The translations under genes and the position numbers were made by a program. From NCBI RefSeq assembly GCF_008923185.1, contig NZ_WBMT01000018.1, forward strand, positions 186,001 to 250,000: DNA of 64,000 nucleotides. Reading direction: 5' to 3'. Source of the stretch: Actinomadura rudentiformis (GTDB lineage Bacteria; Actinomycetota; Actinomycetes; Streptosporangiales; Streptosporangiaceae). Within the stretch, counting starts at the first letter, position 1; each line of letters begins with the position of its first letter. A model generated the notes under the pieces. It had not been told where the DNA came from. It saw nothing but the letters and a program-made list of their open reading frames with translations, and searched no databases. Shown here piece by piece: positions 50,946-60,700 of the stretch.

Positions 50946-52735
50946 GTGCGATCGCGGTCGACCCCGACGGTGTTGCCGGGTCGGCGCCCGCGGTGCTTCG
51001 GCGCGGCTTCGCCGCCATCCCGGAGATCCGCGACGGCCTGGCCCTGACGCTCGTCCTCGCACTGGTCGGCGGGTTCGGCCGGCTGGCCGTACCGATCCTC
51101 GTCCAGCGGCTCCTCGACGGGGGACTCAGCACCGGACACATCGACGTTGGCCACCTGGTTCGCCTGGGCGCGCTGGCGGGGGTGGCGGTGGTGGCCACCG
51201 CCCTGGTCAACTGGGTGAGCCTGCTGCGCCTCGCCATCGCCAGCGAGCGCGCACTGTGCGGGCTGCGGGTCCGCGCCTTCGACCACGTACACCGGCTCAG
51301 CGTGGCGTACCACTCGGCCGAGACGCGCGGGAAGCTGGTGTCCCGGGTGACCTCCGACGTCGGGACCCTCAGCCAGTTCCTGCAGTGGGGCGGCATCGCC
51401 TGGGTGGTGAACGGCGCCGCCATGCTGGCCGCCCTCGCTGGCATGCTGTACTACGACGTCTTGCTGACGCTGGTCACGGTTGCGCTGACCGTGCCGATGG
51501 TCGTCCTCATCCACGTGCTGACCGGGCGTCTCGGGCCCGCGCACTCCGCGGTCCGGGGCCGCGTCGCCGATCTGCTCACGGTGACCTCGGAGACGATCCA
51601 GGGCGCGGCCGTCATCCGCGCCTACGGCATCACGAAGCCGAGCCTGCGGCGGACCACGGCGACCATCCATCGCTGGCGGGACACGAAGGCCCGCGCCGGC
51701 TATCTGGGCAGCGTGCTGTTCTCCCTCGCCGAGCTGTTCACCGCGATCGTGGTGGTCGGCGTCCTCGCGGTGGGCCTGGCGATCGGCCCGTCGACCGGGC
51801 ACACCGCCGGCGAGCTGGTCGCGTTCCTCCTGCTGGTGACCCTGTTGCTGGGGCCGGTGGGGCAGTTCACCCAGGTCATCGACTTCACGCAGAATGCCGT
51901 GGCCGGCTGGCGACGGGTGCTGGCACTGCTGGACATCGTCGAGGACGTCACCGAGCCGGTCGACGGCCGGCAGCTGCCGGCCAGCCCGCCGGCGGTGGAC
52001 GTACGGAATGTCACCTTCGGCTACCCGAACGCCGGCACGGCCCTGGCCGACGTGTCGTTCGAGGTGCAGGCCGGTCGCCAGGTCGTGCTGGTCGGCGCCA
52101 CCGGATCGGGCAAGACGACGCTGGCGAAGCTGATCGCCCGGCTGGCCGACCCCGACCGCGGCCACATCCTGATCGGCGGCGTGGACGCGCGGGAAATCGC
52201 GACCGAGTCGCTGCGCTCGCGCGTGGTGGTCGTGCCGCAGGAACCGTTCCTTTTCGACACCACGGTCGAGGAGAACGTCCGGTACGGGCGACCGTCCGCC
52301 ACCCGTGCCGACGTCGAGCGGGCCTTCCACGATCTGGGCGCGGCGGCGTTCCTCGACAGCCTGCCGCGCGGCCTGGACACCCCGGCCGGGCAGCGCGGCG
52401 AGAGCCTGTCCGCGGGCGAGCGGCAGCTGGTCGCGCTGGCCCGCGCGCACCTGGCCGACCCGGCCTGCCTGATCCTCGACGAGGCGACCTCGGCCGTGGA
52501 CCCGCGGATCGAGCTGACGCTCGTCGAGGCGTTGCGCCGGCTCACCGCGGGCCGCACGTCGTTGACCGTCGCGCACCGGCTGGCCACCGCCGAACGGGCC
52601 GACGAGGTGATCGTGCTCGACGGCGGCCGGCTGGTGGAACGCGGCCGGCACGACGAGCTGCTCGCGGCGGGCGGTGTCTACGCCGGCTTGTACGACAGCT
52701 GGCGGCGAGCCTCGGCCGCCGGCACGGTCACCTGA
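50942..52735 (+). CDS. ABC half-transporter (permease-ATPase fusion), subunit 2
   Basis: 597 aa. Membrane domain with FDHVHRLSVAYHSAETRGKL coupling region; Walker A LVGATGSGKTTLAKLIAR, signature ESLSAGERQLVALARAHL (LSAGE instead of LSGGE), Walker B CLILDEATSAVDPR, switch His in TSLTVAHRLATAERAD. Complementary to subunit 1: the site made by subunit 1 Walker motifs and this LSAGE signature would be degenerate, the other site canonical. Followed 46 nt later by the NRPS gene. Confidence 0.93.
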   Translation: MSAIAVDPDGVAGSAPAVLRRGFAAIPEIRDGLALTLVLALVGGFGRLAVPILVQRLLDGGLSTGHIDVGHLVRLGALAGVAVVATALVNWVSLLRLAIASERALCGLRVRAFDHVHRLSVAYHSAETRGKLVSRVTSDVGTLSQFLQWGGIAWVVNGAAMLAALAGMLYYDVLLTLVTVALTVPMVVLIHVLTGRLGPAHSAVRGRVADLLTVTSETIQGAAVIRAYGITKPSLRRTTATIHRWRDTKARAGYLGSVLFSLAELFTAIVVVGVLAVGLAIGPSTGHTAGELVAFLLLVTLLLGPVGQFTQVIDFTQNAVAGWRRVLALLDIVEDVTEPVDGRQLPASPPAVDVRNVTFGYPNAGTALADVSFEVQAGRQVVLVGATGSGKTTLAKLIARLADPDRGHILIGGVDAREIATESLRSRVVVVPQEPFLFDTTVEENVRYGRPSATRADVERAFHDLGAAAFLDSLPRGLDTPAGQRGESLSAGERQLVALARAHLADPACLILDEATSAVDPRIELTLVEALRRLTAGRTSLTVAHRLATAERADEVIVLDGGRLVERGRHDELLAAGGVYAGLYDSWRRASAAGTVT

Positions 52736-52781
52736 CCCGAACGCATTTCATCTCTACGGCACGGCTGGAGGTAGGCGATCG

Positions 52782-55700
52782 ATGTCCGATCTCTGCGTAC
52801 ATCAGTTGATCGAGGCGCAGGCGGCGCGCACCCCGGACGCGCCTGCGATCATGTCCGGTGACGGTGTCCTGAGCTTCCGCCAGCTCGACGAGCGGGCCGG
52901 CGAGCTGGCCGACCGGCTCGCTGTGCGCGGTGTGCGGCCGGAGGTCCGGGTCGGGGTCGCCGTCGAACAGTCCGCCCGCTGGCTGGTGACGGTGCTCGCG
53001 GTGTGGAAGGCCGGTGGCGTCTACGTTCCGCTGGACGCCGCGCTGCCCGCCGGGCTGGTGGCGGGGATGCTGGCCGACGCCGAGGTGGAGCTGGTGCTCC
53101 GCGGTGGACCGGAGCGGACGTTCGACGGTGCCGGGTTCTCGGTGGTCGACCTGGCCGACCTCATGGCTGAACCGGTCGGCTCGGCCGAACCGGACCCGAC
53201 TGGTGCCCGGCCGGCGCTGTGGCCCGGCAATCTCGCGTACTGCGCCTTCACCTCCGGCTCGACCGGCCGGCCGAAGGCCGTCGGGGTCTCGCATGCCAGC
53301 CTGGCCCAGCACGCCGCTGCGATCCAGGCGGAGCTGGGCCTGCGGTCGTCCGACCGGTTCCTGCAGTTCACCTCGATGCACATCGACGCCTCGCTGGAGG
53401 AGATACTGCCGGCGTGGCTGGCCGGCGCCGCGGTCGTGCTGCCGGACACGCCCCGTCCGACCAGCGTCGAGCTGACCGACGTGATGAAGGCCCGCGGGGC
53501 GACCATGGTGAGCCTCCCGAGCAACTACTGGCACCAGTGGGTGGACGATCTCGTCGCCGGGATCGTGTCGCTGCCCGACAGCCTGCGCACCGTGTTCGTC
53601 GGCGGGGACAAGCTGCGGATGGACCGGCTCGCCGTCTGGGTGGAGGCTGTCGGCTCGCGACCCGTGGACTTCATCGCCGACTACGGGCCCACCGAGACCA
53701 CGATCAGCTGCACCACCTACCGGCCGGACCCGGCGAACCTGCCCGACGTCGGACTCGTGCCGATCGGGCGACCACTGCCCGGGGTGACCGTGTACCTGCT
53801 CGACGACGAGCTGGCGCCGGTGGCCGACGGGGAACCGGGGGACGTGTGGATCGCGGGCTTCGGGCTGGCCCGCGGCTATCTGGGTGCGCCGTCAACCACC
53901 GCCGACCGGTTCTGGCCGGACCCGTTCGGGCCGCCCGGCGCCCGGATGTACCGGACCGGTGACCGGGCCAACCGGCTGCCGGACGGGAACCTGCAGTTCC
54001 TCGGCCGGTCCGACCGCCAGGTCAAGATTCGCGGGTTCCGGGTCGAGCCCGGCCAGGTGGAGAACGCGGTGCGGGCCTGTGCCGGCGTACGCGACGCCGT
54101 CGTGGTCGCGGCCGACGACCCGGTTTCCGGCGCCCGGCTGATCGCATACGTCGAGGGGGAACACACGCCGGCCGCGGACGCAGCGCTCCGCGCCGAACTG
54201 GCCGACCGGCTGCCCGCCGTCATGCTCCCGCGGACCATCGTCTGGCTGGACCGGATCCCGCGGTCCCCGCTGAACAGAAAGGTGCTGCCGTCCGAGCTGC
54301 CGCCACCACCACCCGCCGCCCCCGCGTCGGCCGACGCGGGCGAGCCCGACACAGCCACGTCCTCCGGTGTGGAAGGCGTCGTCGCGCGACTCGTCGCCGA
54401 CGTGCTGGGTCGGCCGGTCGGCGCCGACGAGGACTTCTTCGCGGTCGGCGGCGACTCCCTGCGCGGTCTGCAACTGCTCAGCGGCATCGCCCGGGCCACC
54501 GGTGCGGCTCTATCGTTCAACGAGCTGCGCTCCGCCCCGACCGTGACCGCCCTCGCCGCGCTGGTCAAGGGGACCAGCTGGCGAGACACCGGCGGCGGAA
54601 TCGTCGCGGCGTCCGGCGAGCACGACGAATGGCGGCCGGCCTCGCGCGGCCAGGCGGCGCTGTGGTACCTGGACCGGCTGCAGCATGGTGTCGCGACCTA
54701 CGCCGTACCCCTCGGATACTGGATTTCCGGCCCGCTCGACATCGAGCGGATGGATGCCGCGCTCACCGCGCTGGCGGAGCGGCACGAGGCGTTGCGGACC
54801 ACCCTCGCGGAACGGGACGGCCGCGTCTGGTCCCGGCTCCAGCCGCCAGAGCCGGTCCGTACCGAGGTGAGATCCGTCGCCGACCGGGCGGCCGCGGTGC
54901 GCCTGGCAGAGGCCGAGGCGGCCCGGCCGTTCGACCTGTCCGCAGGACCGCTGGTGCGGTCCTGCTGCTACCGGGTCGACGACGAGCAGCACCTGTGGTT
55001 GCTCGATGTGCACCACAGCGTCTTTGACGCATGGTCGCTGGGAGTGTTCTGGCGAGAGTTCGCCGCGCTGTACCAGGACCGCCCGCTGCCGGCGCCGTCC
55101 GTGCGGTTCGCCGACTACGTGGCCTGGCAGGAGCGCTGGCTGGGCTCGGAGGAGGCGGCCGGGCAGCGGCGGTACTGGGCGGAGCAGCTCGACGGCGACG
55201 CGCCGGTGCTGGAACCCGGTCGGCCGACCGGGGAGGAGGGGCACGCCGGGTTCTCGATACCGCTCGAGCTCGCCGGCGTCGGCCTGGCCGCGGTGGAGCG
55301 GGTGGCCCGCGCTTATGGATCTACTCCGTTCGGCGTGTTGCTGGCCGGCTTCCTCGGCACGCTGCACCGGATGACCGGCGGCGCCGACGACGTGGTGGTC
55401 GGGGTCCCGATGGCCGGCCGGGTCCGGCCCGGTACCGAGGACCTGATCGGCTACCTGGTCAACACCGTGCCGCTGCGGATGCGATTCACCCCCGGCATGC
55501 GCTTCCGGGACTTGGTGGAGCGCACCGACGCGGCGCTGGCCGAGGCGCTGTCCCGGCAGGACCTGCCGTTCGCGGAGATGGTCGGCGGTCTTTCCTCCGG
55601 CGGGGCCGACAACCCCGTCTTCCAGACCATGTTCGTCTTCGAGTCCACCCCGATGGACGGCGGCGGCGAGATCCACGGCCTTCAGATCGCCGAGCAGCCG

Positions 55701-57776
55701 ATCCACTCCGGTACCGCCAAGGTCGCGCTGACCTGCACGCTGCGGCTGGACGGCGGGACGCTGGCCGGCGAGGTGGAGTACGCCACCCGCCGGTTTGACC
55801 GCCAGTCCGCCGGCCGCTGGCAGGAAGCCTTGCTGACGCTCCTCGAATCGGCACTGGCGGACCCGTCGGCCCGGCTGGCCGAGCTGCCGCTCCTGCCCGC
55901 CGCCTCGGTCACCGCCCAGCTGGCCGCGATCAACGCCGGCCACGAGGACCGCGTCGCCGCCGGGACGCTGCTGCACGATGGTTTCCATGCCGCGCTGGCC
56001 CGGGACCCGGACGCGGTGGCCGTGCAGGCGTGGACGAGCTCGGTCAGCTACGCGGACCTGGACGCCCGCGCCGAGGCGGTGGCGACCGCGCTGGCGGCCG
56101 CCGGCATCGGGCCGGAGTCCCTGGTCGGGGTATGCGTTCCGCGCTCGGTGGAGTCGATCGCGGCGCTTCTCGGGGTACTCCGCGCGGGTGCCGGCTTCGT
56201 ACCGCTGGATGCCGGCTACCCGGCCGAGCGCCTGCGCTGGATGGCCGCCGACTGCGAGATGGCGGCGGTGATCGCCGCGGGGCCGCCGCCGGCCGGGCTG
56301 GAGGGCCTGCCGATCGTCGACGCGGCCGCGCCGATCGCCGACGCGGCCGCGCCGGACCGGAGTCACCGTCGGATCCACCCGCGGAACACGGCCTTCGTCT
56401 ACTACACGTCGGGGTCCACGGGCCGGCCCAAGGGGGTCGTCATCGACCACGGCTGCGCGGCGTCCCGGGTGGAGTGGATCGCCCGGCGGTACGAGCTCGA
56501 GCCCGGCCGACGAGTCGTGCACAAGACGCCGTTGATCTTCGACGTCGCGATCTGGGAGATCTTCGCGACGCTCGCCGCCGGCGCCACGGTCGAGCTGGCC
56601 GAGGCGGGCTCGGAGACGGACGTGCCGTACCTGGCCGAGCTGCTCGCCGAGCCGGGCACGGTGCTGGCCCACTTCGTACCGTCGATGCTGGACATGTACC
56701 TGGCCACCGTTCCGGCCACCAAGTACCCGGACCTCGGCTGCGTGCAGACCTCCGGCGAGGCGGTGCCGGCGGCGCTTCTGGAGCGGTTCGCCGCCCACTT
56801 CGATCTCGACCTGCACAACGCGTACGGCCAGACGGAGACCTCGGAGGTCGCGCTCTGGACCGGGCGCGCCTGGCCGGCCGGCGGCGGCGTCCCGATGGGC
56901 CGTGCGGTCAACGGCTACCGGCTGTACGTGCTGGACGAAGCGCTCCGGCCGATCCCGCCGGGCGTGGTCGGCGAGCTGTACGTCGCCGGCGTGAACGGCC
57001 TGGCCCGCGGCTACCTCGGACGGCCGGAGCTGACGGCGCAACGGTTCCTGCCGCATCCCTGCCCGGTGGTGCCGGGGGAGCGGCTGTACCGTACCGGCGA
57101 CCTCGCCAGCCTGGACGACGACGGCCTGCTGCACTACGCCGGCCGGGCGGACCATCAGGCCAAGGTCAGGGGCGTGCGAGTGGAGCCCGGCGAGATCGAG
57201 ACGGTGCTGGACAGCCACCCGGCGGTCGAGCGGGCGGTGGTGGCGATCCGGGAGGACGAGCCCGGCGTCAAGGAGATCGTGGCCTATGTGGTCGGGCCGG
57301 ACGCCTTCATCCCCGAGGTCGCCGAGTACCTGGCCGGCTACTTGTCCCAGTATCTGCTGCCGGCGGTGTACGTGAAGCTGGATGCCCTGCCGCTGACCCC
57401 GTCCGGCAAGGTGGACCGGGAGGCGCTGCCCGTTCCCACCATCCGGGACCGGGAGGCCCGGACCGGTGTCTCGGAGGTCACCTCGCTGATCGAGGCGGAG
57501 GTCGCCGAGGTGTGGTGCGACCTGCTGCAGGTCAACCAGGTCGGTCGCAACCAGAGCTTCTTCTCCGTCGGCGGCACCTCACTGTCGGCCCTGCAGATGC
57601 TGCACCGAATCAAGACCCGGTTCGGGGTATCGATCACCGTCCGGGAGTTCTTCGACGCACCGACGATCGCGGGCGTGGCCGGGTACCTGGAGACGGCGCT
57701 GGCCGCCGAGGTGGCCACGATGTCCGACGACGACGTCGCCGAGCGGCTCGGCGACCCGGGAGGGGTAAGCCGATGA
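52782..57776 (+). CDS. nonribosomal peptide synthetase, A-T-C-A-T
   Basis: 1664 aa from ATG 52,782 (GGAGG 10 nt upstream). A1 (1-510) has core motifs FTSGSTGRPKAVGVSHA, YGPTETTISCT, RTGDRANRLPDG and RSPLNRKVLPSEL. T1 has the phosphopantetheine Ser in FFAVGGDSLRGLQLL (about 559). C (620-1045) has HHSVFDAWS, with Ala replacing the last Gly of HHxxxDG. A2 (1067-1553) has YTSGSTGRPKGVVIDHG, AYGQTETSEVALW, PLTPSGKVDREAL. T2 Ser is in FFSVGGTSLSALQML (about 1599). With no N-terminal C domain this is the initiating synthetase. Pocket residues read by eye: A1 D-A-E-S-F-G-D-I-S-K, whose Glu suits a basic side chain such as (hydroxy)ornithine or lysine; A2 D-V-W-H-Q-S-A-E-V-K, which I cannot assign. 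Confidence 0.95.
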   Translation: MSDLCVHQLIEAQAARTPDAPAIMSGDGVLSFRQLDERAGELADRLAVRGVRPEVRVGVAVEQSARWLVTVLAVWKAGGVYVPLDAALPAGLVAGMLADAEVELVLRGGPERTFDGAGFSVVDLADLMAEPVGSAEPDPTGARPALWPGNLAYCAFTSGSTGRPKAVGVSHASLAQHAAAIQAELGLRSSDRFLQFTSMHIDASLEEILPAWLAGAAVVLPDTPRPTSVELTDVMKARGATMVSLPSNYWHQWVDDLVAGIVSLPDSLRTVFVGGDKLRMDRLAVWVEAVGSRPVDFIADYGPTETTISCTTYRPDPANLPDVGLVPIGRPLPGVTVYLLDDELAPVADGEPGDVWIAGFGLARGYLGAPSTTADRFWPDPFGPPGARMYRTGDRANRLPDGNLQFLGRSDRQVKIRGFRVEPGQVENAVRACAGVRDAVVVAADDPVSGARLIAYVEGEHTPAADAALRAELADRLPAVMLPRTIVWLDRIPRSPLNRKVLPSELPPPPPAAPASADAGEPDTATSSGVEGVVARLVADVLGRPVGADEDFFAVGGDSLRGLQLLSGIARATGAALSFNELRSAPTVTALAALVKGTSWRDTGGGIVAASGEHDEWRPASRGQAALWYLDRLQHGVATYAVPLGYWISGPLDIERMDAALTALAERHEALRTTLAERDGRVWSRLQPPEPVRTEVRSVADRAAAVRLAEAEAARPFDLSAGPLVRSCCYRVDDEQHLWLLDVHHSVFDAWSLGVFWREFAALYQDRPLPAPSVRFADYVAWQERWLGSEEAAGQRRYWAEQLDGDAPVLEPGRPTGEEGHAGFSIPLELAGVGLAAVERVARAYGSTPFGVLLAGFLGTLHRMTGGADDVVVGVPMAGRVRPGTEDLIGYLVNTVPLRMRFTPGMRFRDLVERTDAALAEALSRQDLPFAEMVGGLSSGGADNPVFQTMFVFESTPMDGGGEIHGLQIAEQPIHSGTAKVALTCTLRLDGGTLAGEVEYATRRFDRQSAGRWQEALLTLLESALADPSARLAELPLLPAASVTAQLAAINAGHEDRVAAGTLLHDGFHAALARDPDAVAVQAWTSSVSYADLDARAEAVATALAAAGIGPESLVGVCVPRSVESIAALLGVLRAGAGFVPLDAGYPAERLRWMAADCEMAAVIAAGPPPAGLEGLPIVDAAAPIADAAAPDRSHRRIHPRNTAFVYYTSGSTGRPKGVVIDHGCAASRVEWIARRYELEPGRRVVHKTPLIFDVAIWEIFATLAAGATVELAEAGSETDVPYLAELLAEPGTVLAHFVPSMLDMYLATVPATKYPDLGCVQTSGEAVPAALLERFAAHFDLDLHNAYGQTETSEVALWTGRAWPAGGGVPMGRAVNGYRLYVLDEALRPIPPGVVGELYVAGVNGLARGYLGRPELTAQRFLPHPCPVVPGERLYRTGDLASLDDDGLLHYAGRADHQAKVRGVRVEPGEIETVLDSHPAVERAVVAIREDEPGVKEIVAYVVGPDAFIPEVAEYLAGYLSQYLLPAVYVKLDALPLTPSGKVDREALPVPTIRDREARTGVSEVTSLIEAEVAEVWCDLLQVNQVGRNQSFFSVGGTSLSALQMLHRIKTRFGVSITVREFFDAPTIAGVAGYLETALAAEVATMSDDDVAERLGDPGGVSR

Positions 57777-60700
57777 CCGCATTGGACGCGAACAAGCAGC
57801 GGCTGCTCATGAAGTTGCTGCGCGAGCGGGCCACCGCGGTCGAAGTGCCGCGCATCAGCCCGGTGCCGCCGGGGACCGCCGTTCCGCTCAACCCGCCGCA
57901 GGCGGGGATCTGGTTCTCCTGCCGGCAGTACCCGGACAGCAGCGAGTACAGCATTCCGGACCTGCAGGTCATGGAGGGGGCACTGGACCATTCGACACTG
58001 CGCGCCGCGGTGGCGGAGCTGATGGCCCGGCACGACATCCTGCGAGTGCGGATGTTCGAGCGCGACGGTGTCCCGATGCAGCAGGACTGCGGCCCGGTCG
58101 AGCCGCCGGTGACCTGGCACGACCTGCGGCACCTGCCGGCGGACGAGGCGGCGGCGCGCGCCACCGAGATCAGCAACCGGGCCGCCCAGCGTCCGATCCC
58201 GCTCGACGAGCCGTGCTTCTTCACGATCATCGGATTCGCGTTGCCCGGCGAGCGCACCATGCTGGCGACCAACTTCCATCACCTGGTCGCCGACGGACTC
58301 TCCCGGGAGCAGGTCGTCCGGGAGCTGCACGCGTTGCTGGCCGGCCGGACACTCGACCCGCCTCCGCCGGTTGGCTTCCTCGACTACGTGGCCTGGGAAC
58401 GCGAGAACACCGACGAGGCGAAGGTTCAGCGCGACCTGGCCTACTGGACCCACAATCTGTCCGGTCACCTGCCGGTGCTGGACCTGCCGAGGGACCATCC
58501 CCGGCCGGCCCGAGCCAGCCGGGCCGCATCCACCGTGCCGTTCACGATTCCCGGTTTGTTGCTGACTCGGCTGCAGCGGCTGGCGGCAGACGACGGGGTC
58601 ACCGTGTTCGTTGTCGTCCTGGCCGCGTACAAGCTGTTCCTGGCCCGGATGACGGGGCAGCGGGACATCCTCGTCGGCGTCCCGCTGGCCGGCCGGGACC
58701 AGGAGGTCGCCGAGTCGATGGTGGGCTGCTTCGTGAGGTCGGTGCCACTGCGCACCGACTTGTCCGGCGACCCGACGTTCCGCGAGGTCGTCCGCCGGGT
58801 GCACGAGGCCTTCCTGGAGGCCCACGACCATCAGGCCGTACCGTACGCCCGGGTGGTGGCCGAACTAGGGTTGCCCCGGCTGTCCGGGGTGCACCAGGTG
58901 TTCCAGACCATAGTCACTCTGCAGCACCCGATCGGCGGCTCGAGCCGGGCAGCCGAGAAGAGTGTGGCGCTGAACACGAACGCCATGCCGGTGGACCTGG
59001 CCCTGATCATGCACCCGGACGGTGACGCGATCAGCGGCATCGTGCTGTACTCGGCCGACCTGTTCGACCGGGGGACCGCGCTCCGATTCGCAGGTGTCCT
59101 CGAGCGTCTGCTGGCCGCGGCCGCCGAGCGGCCGGACGCGCGAGCGTCCGAGCTTCCGCTGCTGTCGCAGGCAGAGCGAGAGCGCGTTCTGCAGGGGCTC
59201 AACCGGGACGTCCGGCCGGACGTCGCGTACCGCACGCTGGCGCAGCCGTTCGAGGAGCAGGTCCGGCGCGCCCCGGACGCGATCGCGGTGCGCGGTGCCG
59301 AGGGCCAGTTCAGCTACGCCGAGTTGAACGCCCGGGCCAACCGGCTGGCGTGGTTCCTGCGCGACACCGGGGTCGGTCCGGGAAACGTCGTGGCGCTGTG
59401 CCTTTCCCCTGGGGTCGACCAGACGGTCGCGCTGCTTGCCGCGGCCAAGGTCGGCGCCCCGTACGTAACGCTCGATCCGGAGGAGGGCCGGCTCGGGGCG
59501 ATGCTGGACGGTGCCGCCCCGGCTGCGGTGATCGTTGACGGGTCGACGGCGGGCCGCGTGCCGGCAGGACCGTGGCAGGTGTGCTCGTTTGCGGAGCCCG
59601 GCCAGTGGGCCGGGGCGCCTGCCGACGACCTGCCGGTCGAGGCAACTGGGTACGACCTGCTGTGCCTGCGCTACGCGGCGCACGCCACCGACCGGCCGGC
59701 CGCGATCGCCTACCCGGTCGAGGGGGCGCTGGCCGAGCTGGCGCAACTTCAGCACGACCATCCCCTCGGTGCCGGCGACGTGGCGCTCCTGGCGACGCCT
59801 GAGGACTGCTTCTGGCCGCTGTCGCAGGGCGCGACGGTCGCGTTGGCGCCGCCAGCGGTGCACCGGGACCCGCGGCGGCTGGCGGACCATGTGGGGGCGT
59901 ACGGCGTCACGACGCTGTCGGTCGTGCCGTCGATGGTGCCGGACGTGGCCGGGTTCCCGGGCGACCTCGTCGCCGGCTACGGGCCGGCCGAGACCGGACA
60001 GGTCACCGACCAGGGCCGGCCAGCCGGCCACCGTGCCCTCTACGTACTGGACGAGGCGCTGGCGCCGGTGCCGATCGGCGTGGTCGGTGAGCTCTACGTC
60101 GGCGGCGAGATCGGCCTCGCTCGCGGATACCACCGGCGGCCGGCGCTGACCGCGCACCGGTTCGTGGCCGACCCGTTCGCTGCCCCCGGCGCCCGCATGT
60201 TCCGCACCGGCGAGCTCTGCCGGCACCGGGAGGACGGGGTGCTGGAGCACCTTGGCCCGATCGACCGGCAGGTCCGGATCCACGGCCTGCGCGTCGAGCC
60301 GGCCGAGATCGAGGCGGCCTTCACCGACCAGGACGGCGTGTCGCGCACCGTCGTGACCGCGGCGCCGGACGGCGGCCTCGCCGCCTTCGTGGTGCCGGAC
60401 GGGGAACGTGAGCTGTCCGGGAGAAGACTCGTCGACGGCGCCGCTGCGCGGCTGCCGGAGTACCTGATGCCGGCAACCGTCACGGTAGTGGAGCAGATCC
60501 CCCGGAGGGGCAGCGGCGAGATCGACGTGGCCGCGCTGCTCGACCTCCGGGACCGCGACACGGAAGCTGACCGCACCGACGCACCCGAGACCGAGCTGGA
60601 GGCGCGGCTGGTCGGGATTTTCTGCCGGGTCCTGCGCCGGGACTCGGTCTCGGTCACCGAGAGCTTCTTCAACATGGGTGGCCACTCGCTGCTGGTCTTC

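Noticed and set aside
54510..57218. 902-codon minus-strand frame, with a 910-codon one at 58,865-61,597
   Set aside because: Antisense shadows of the two NRPS genes, lacking any domain.
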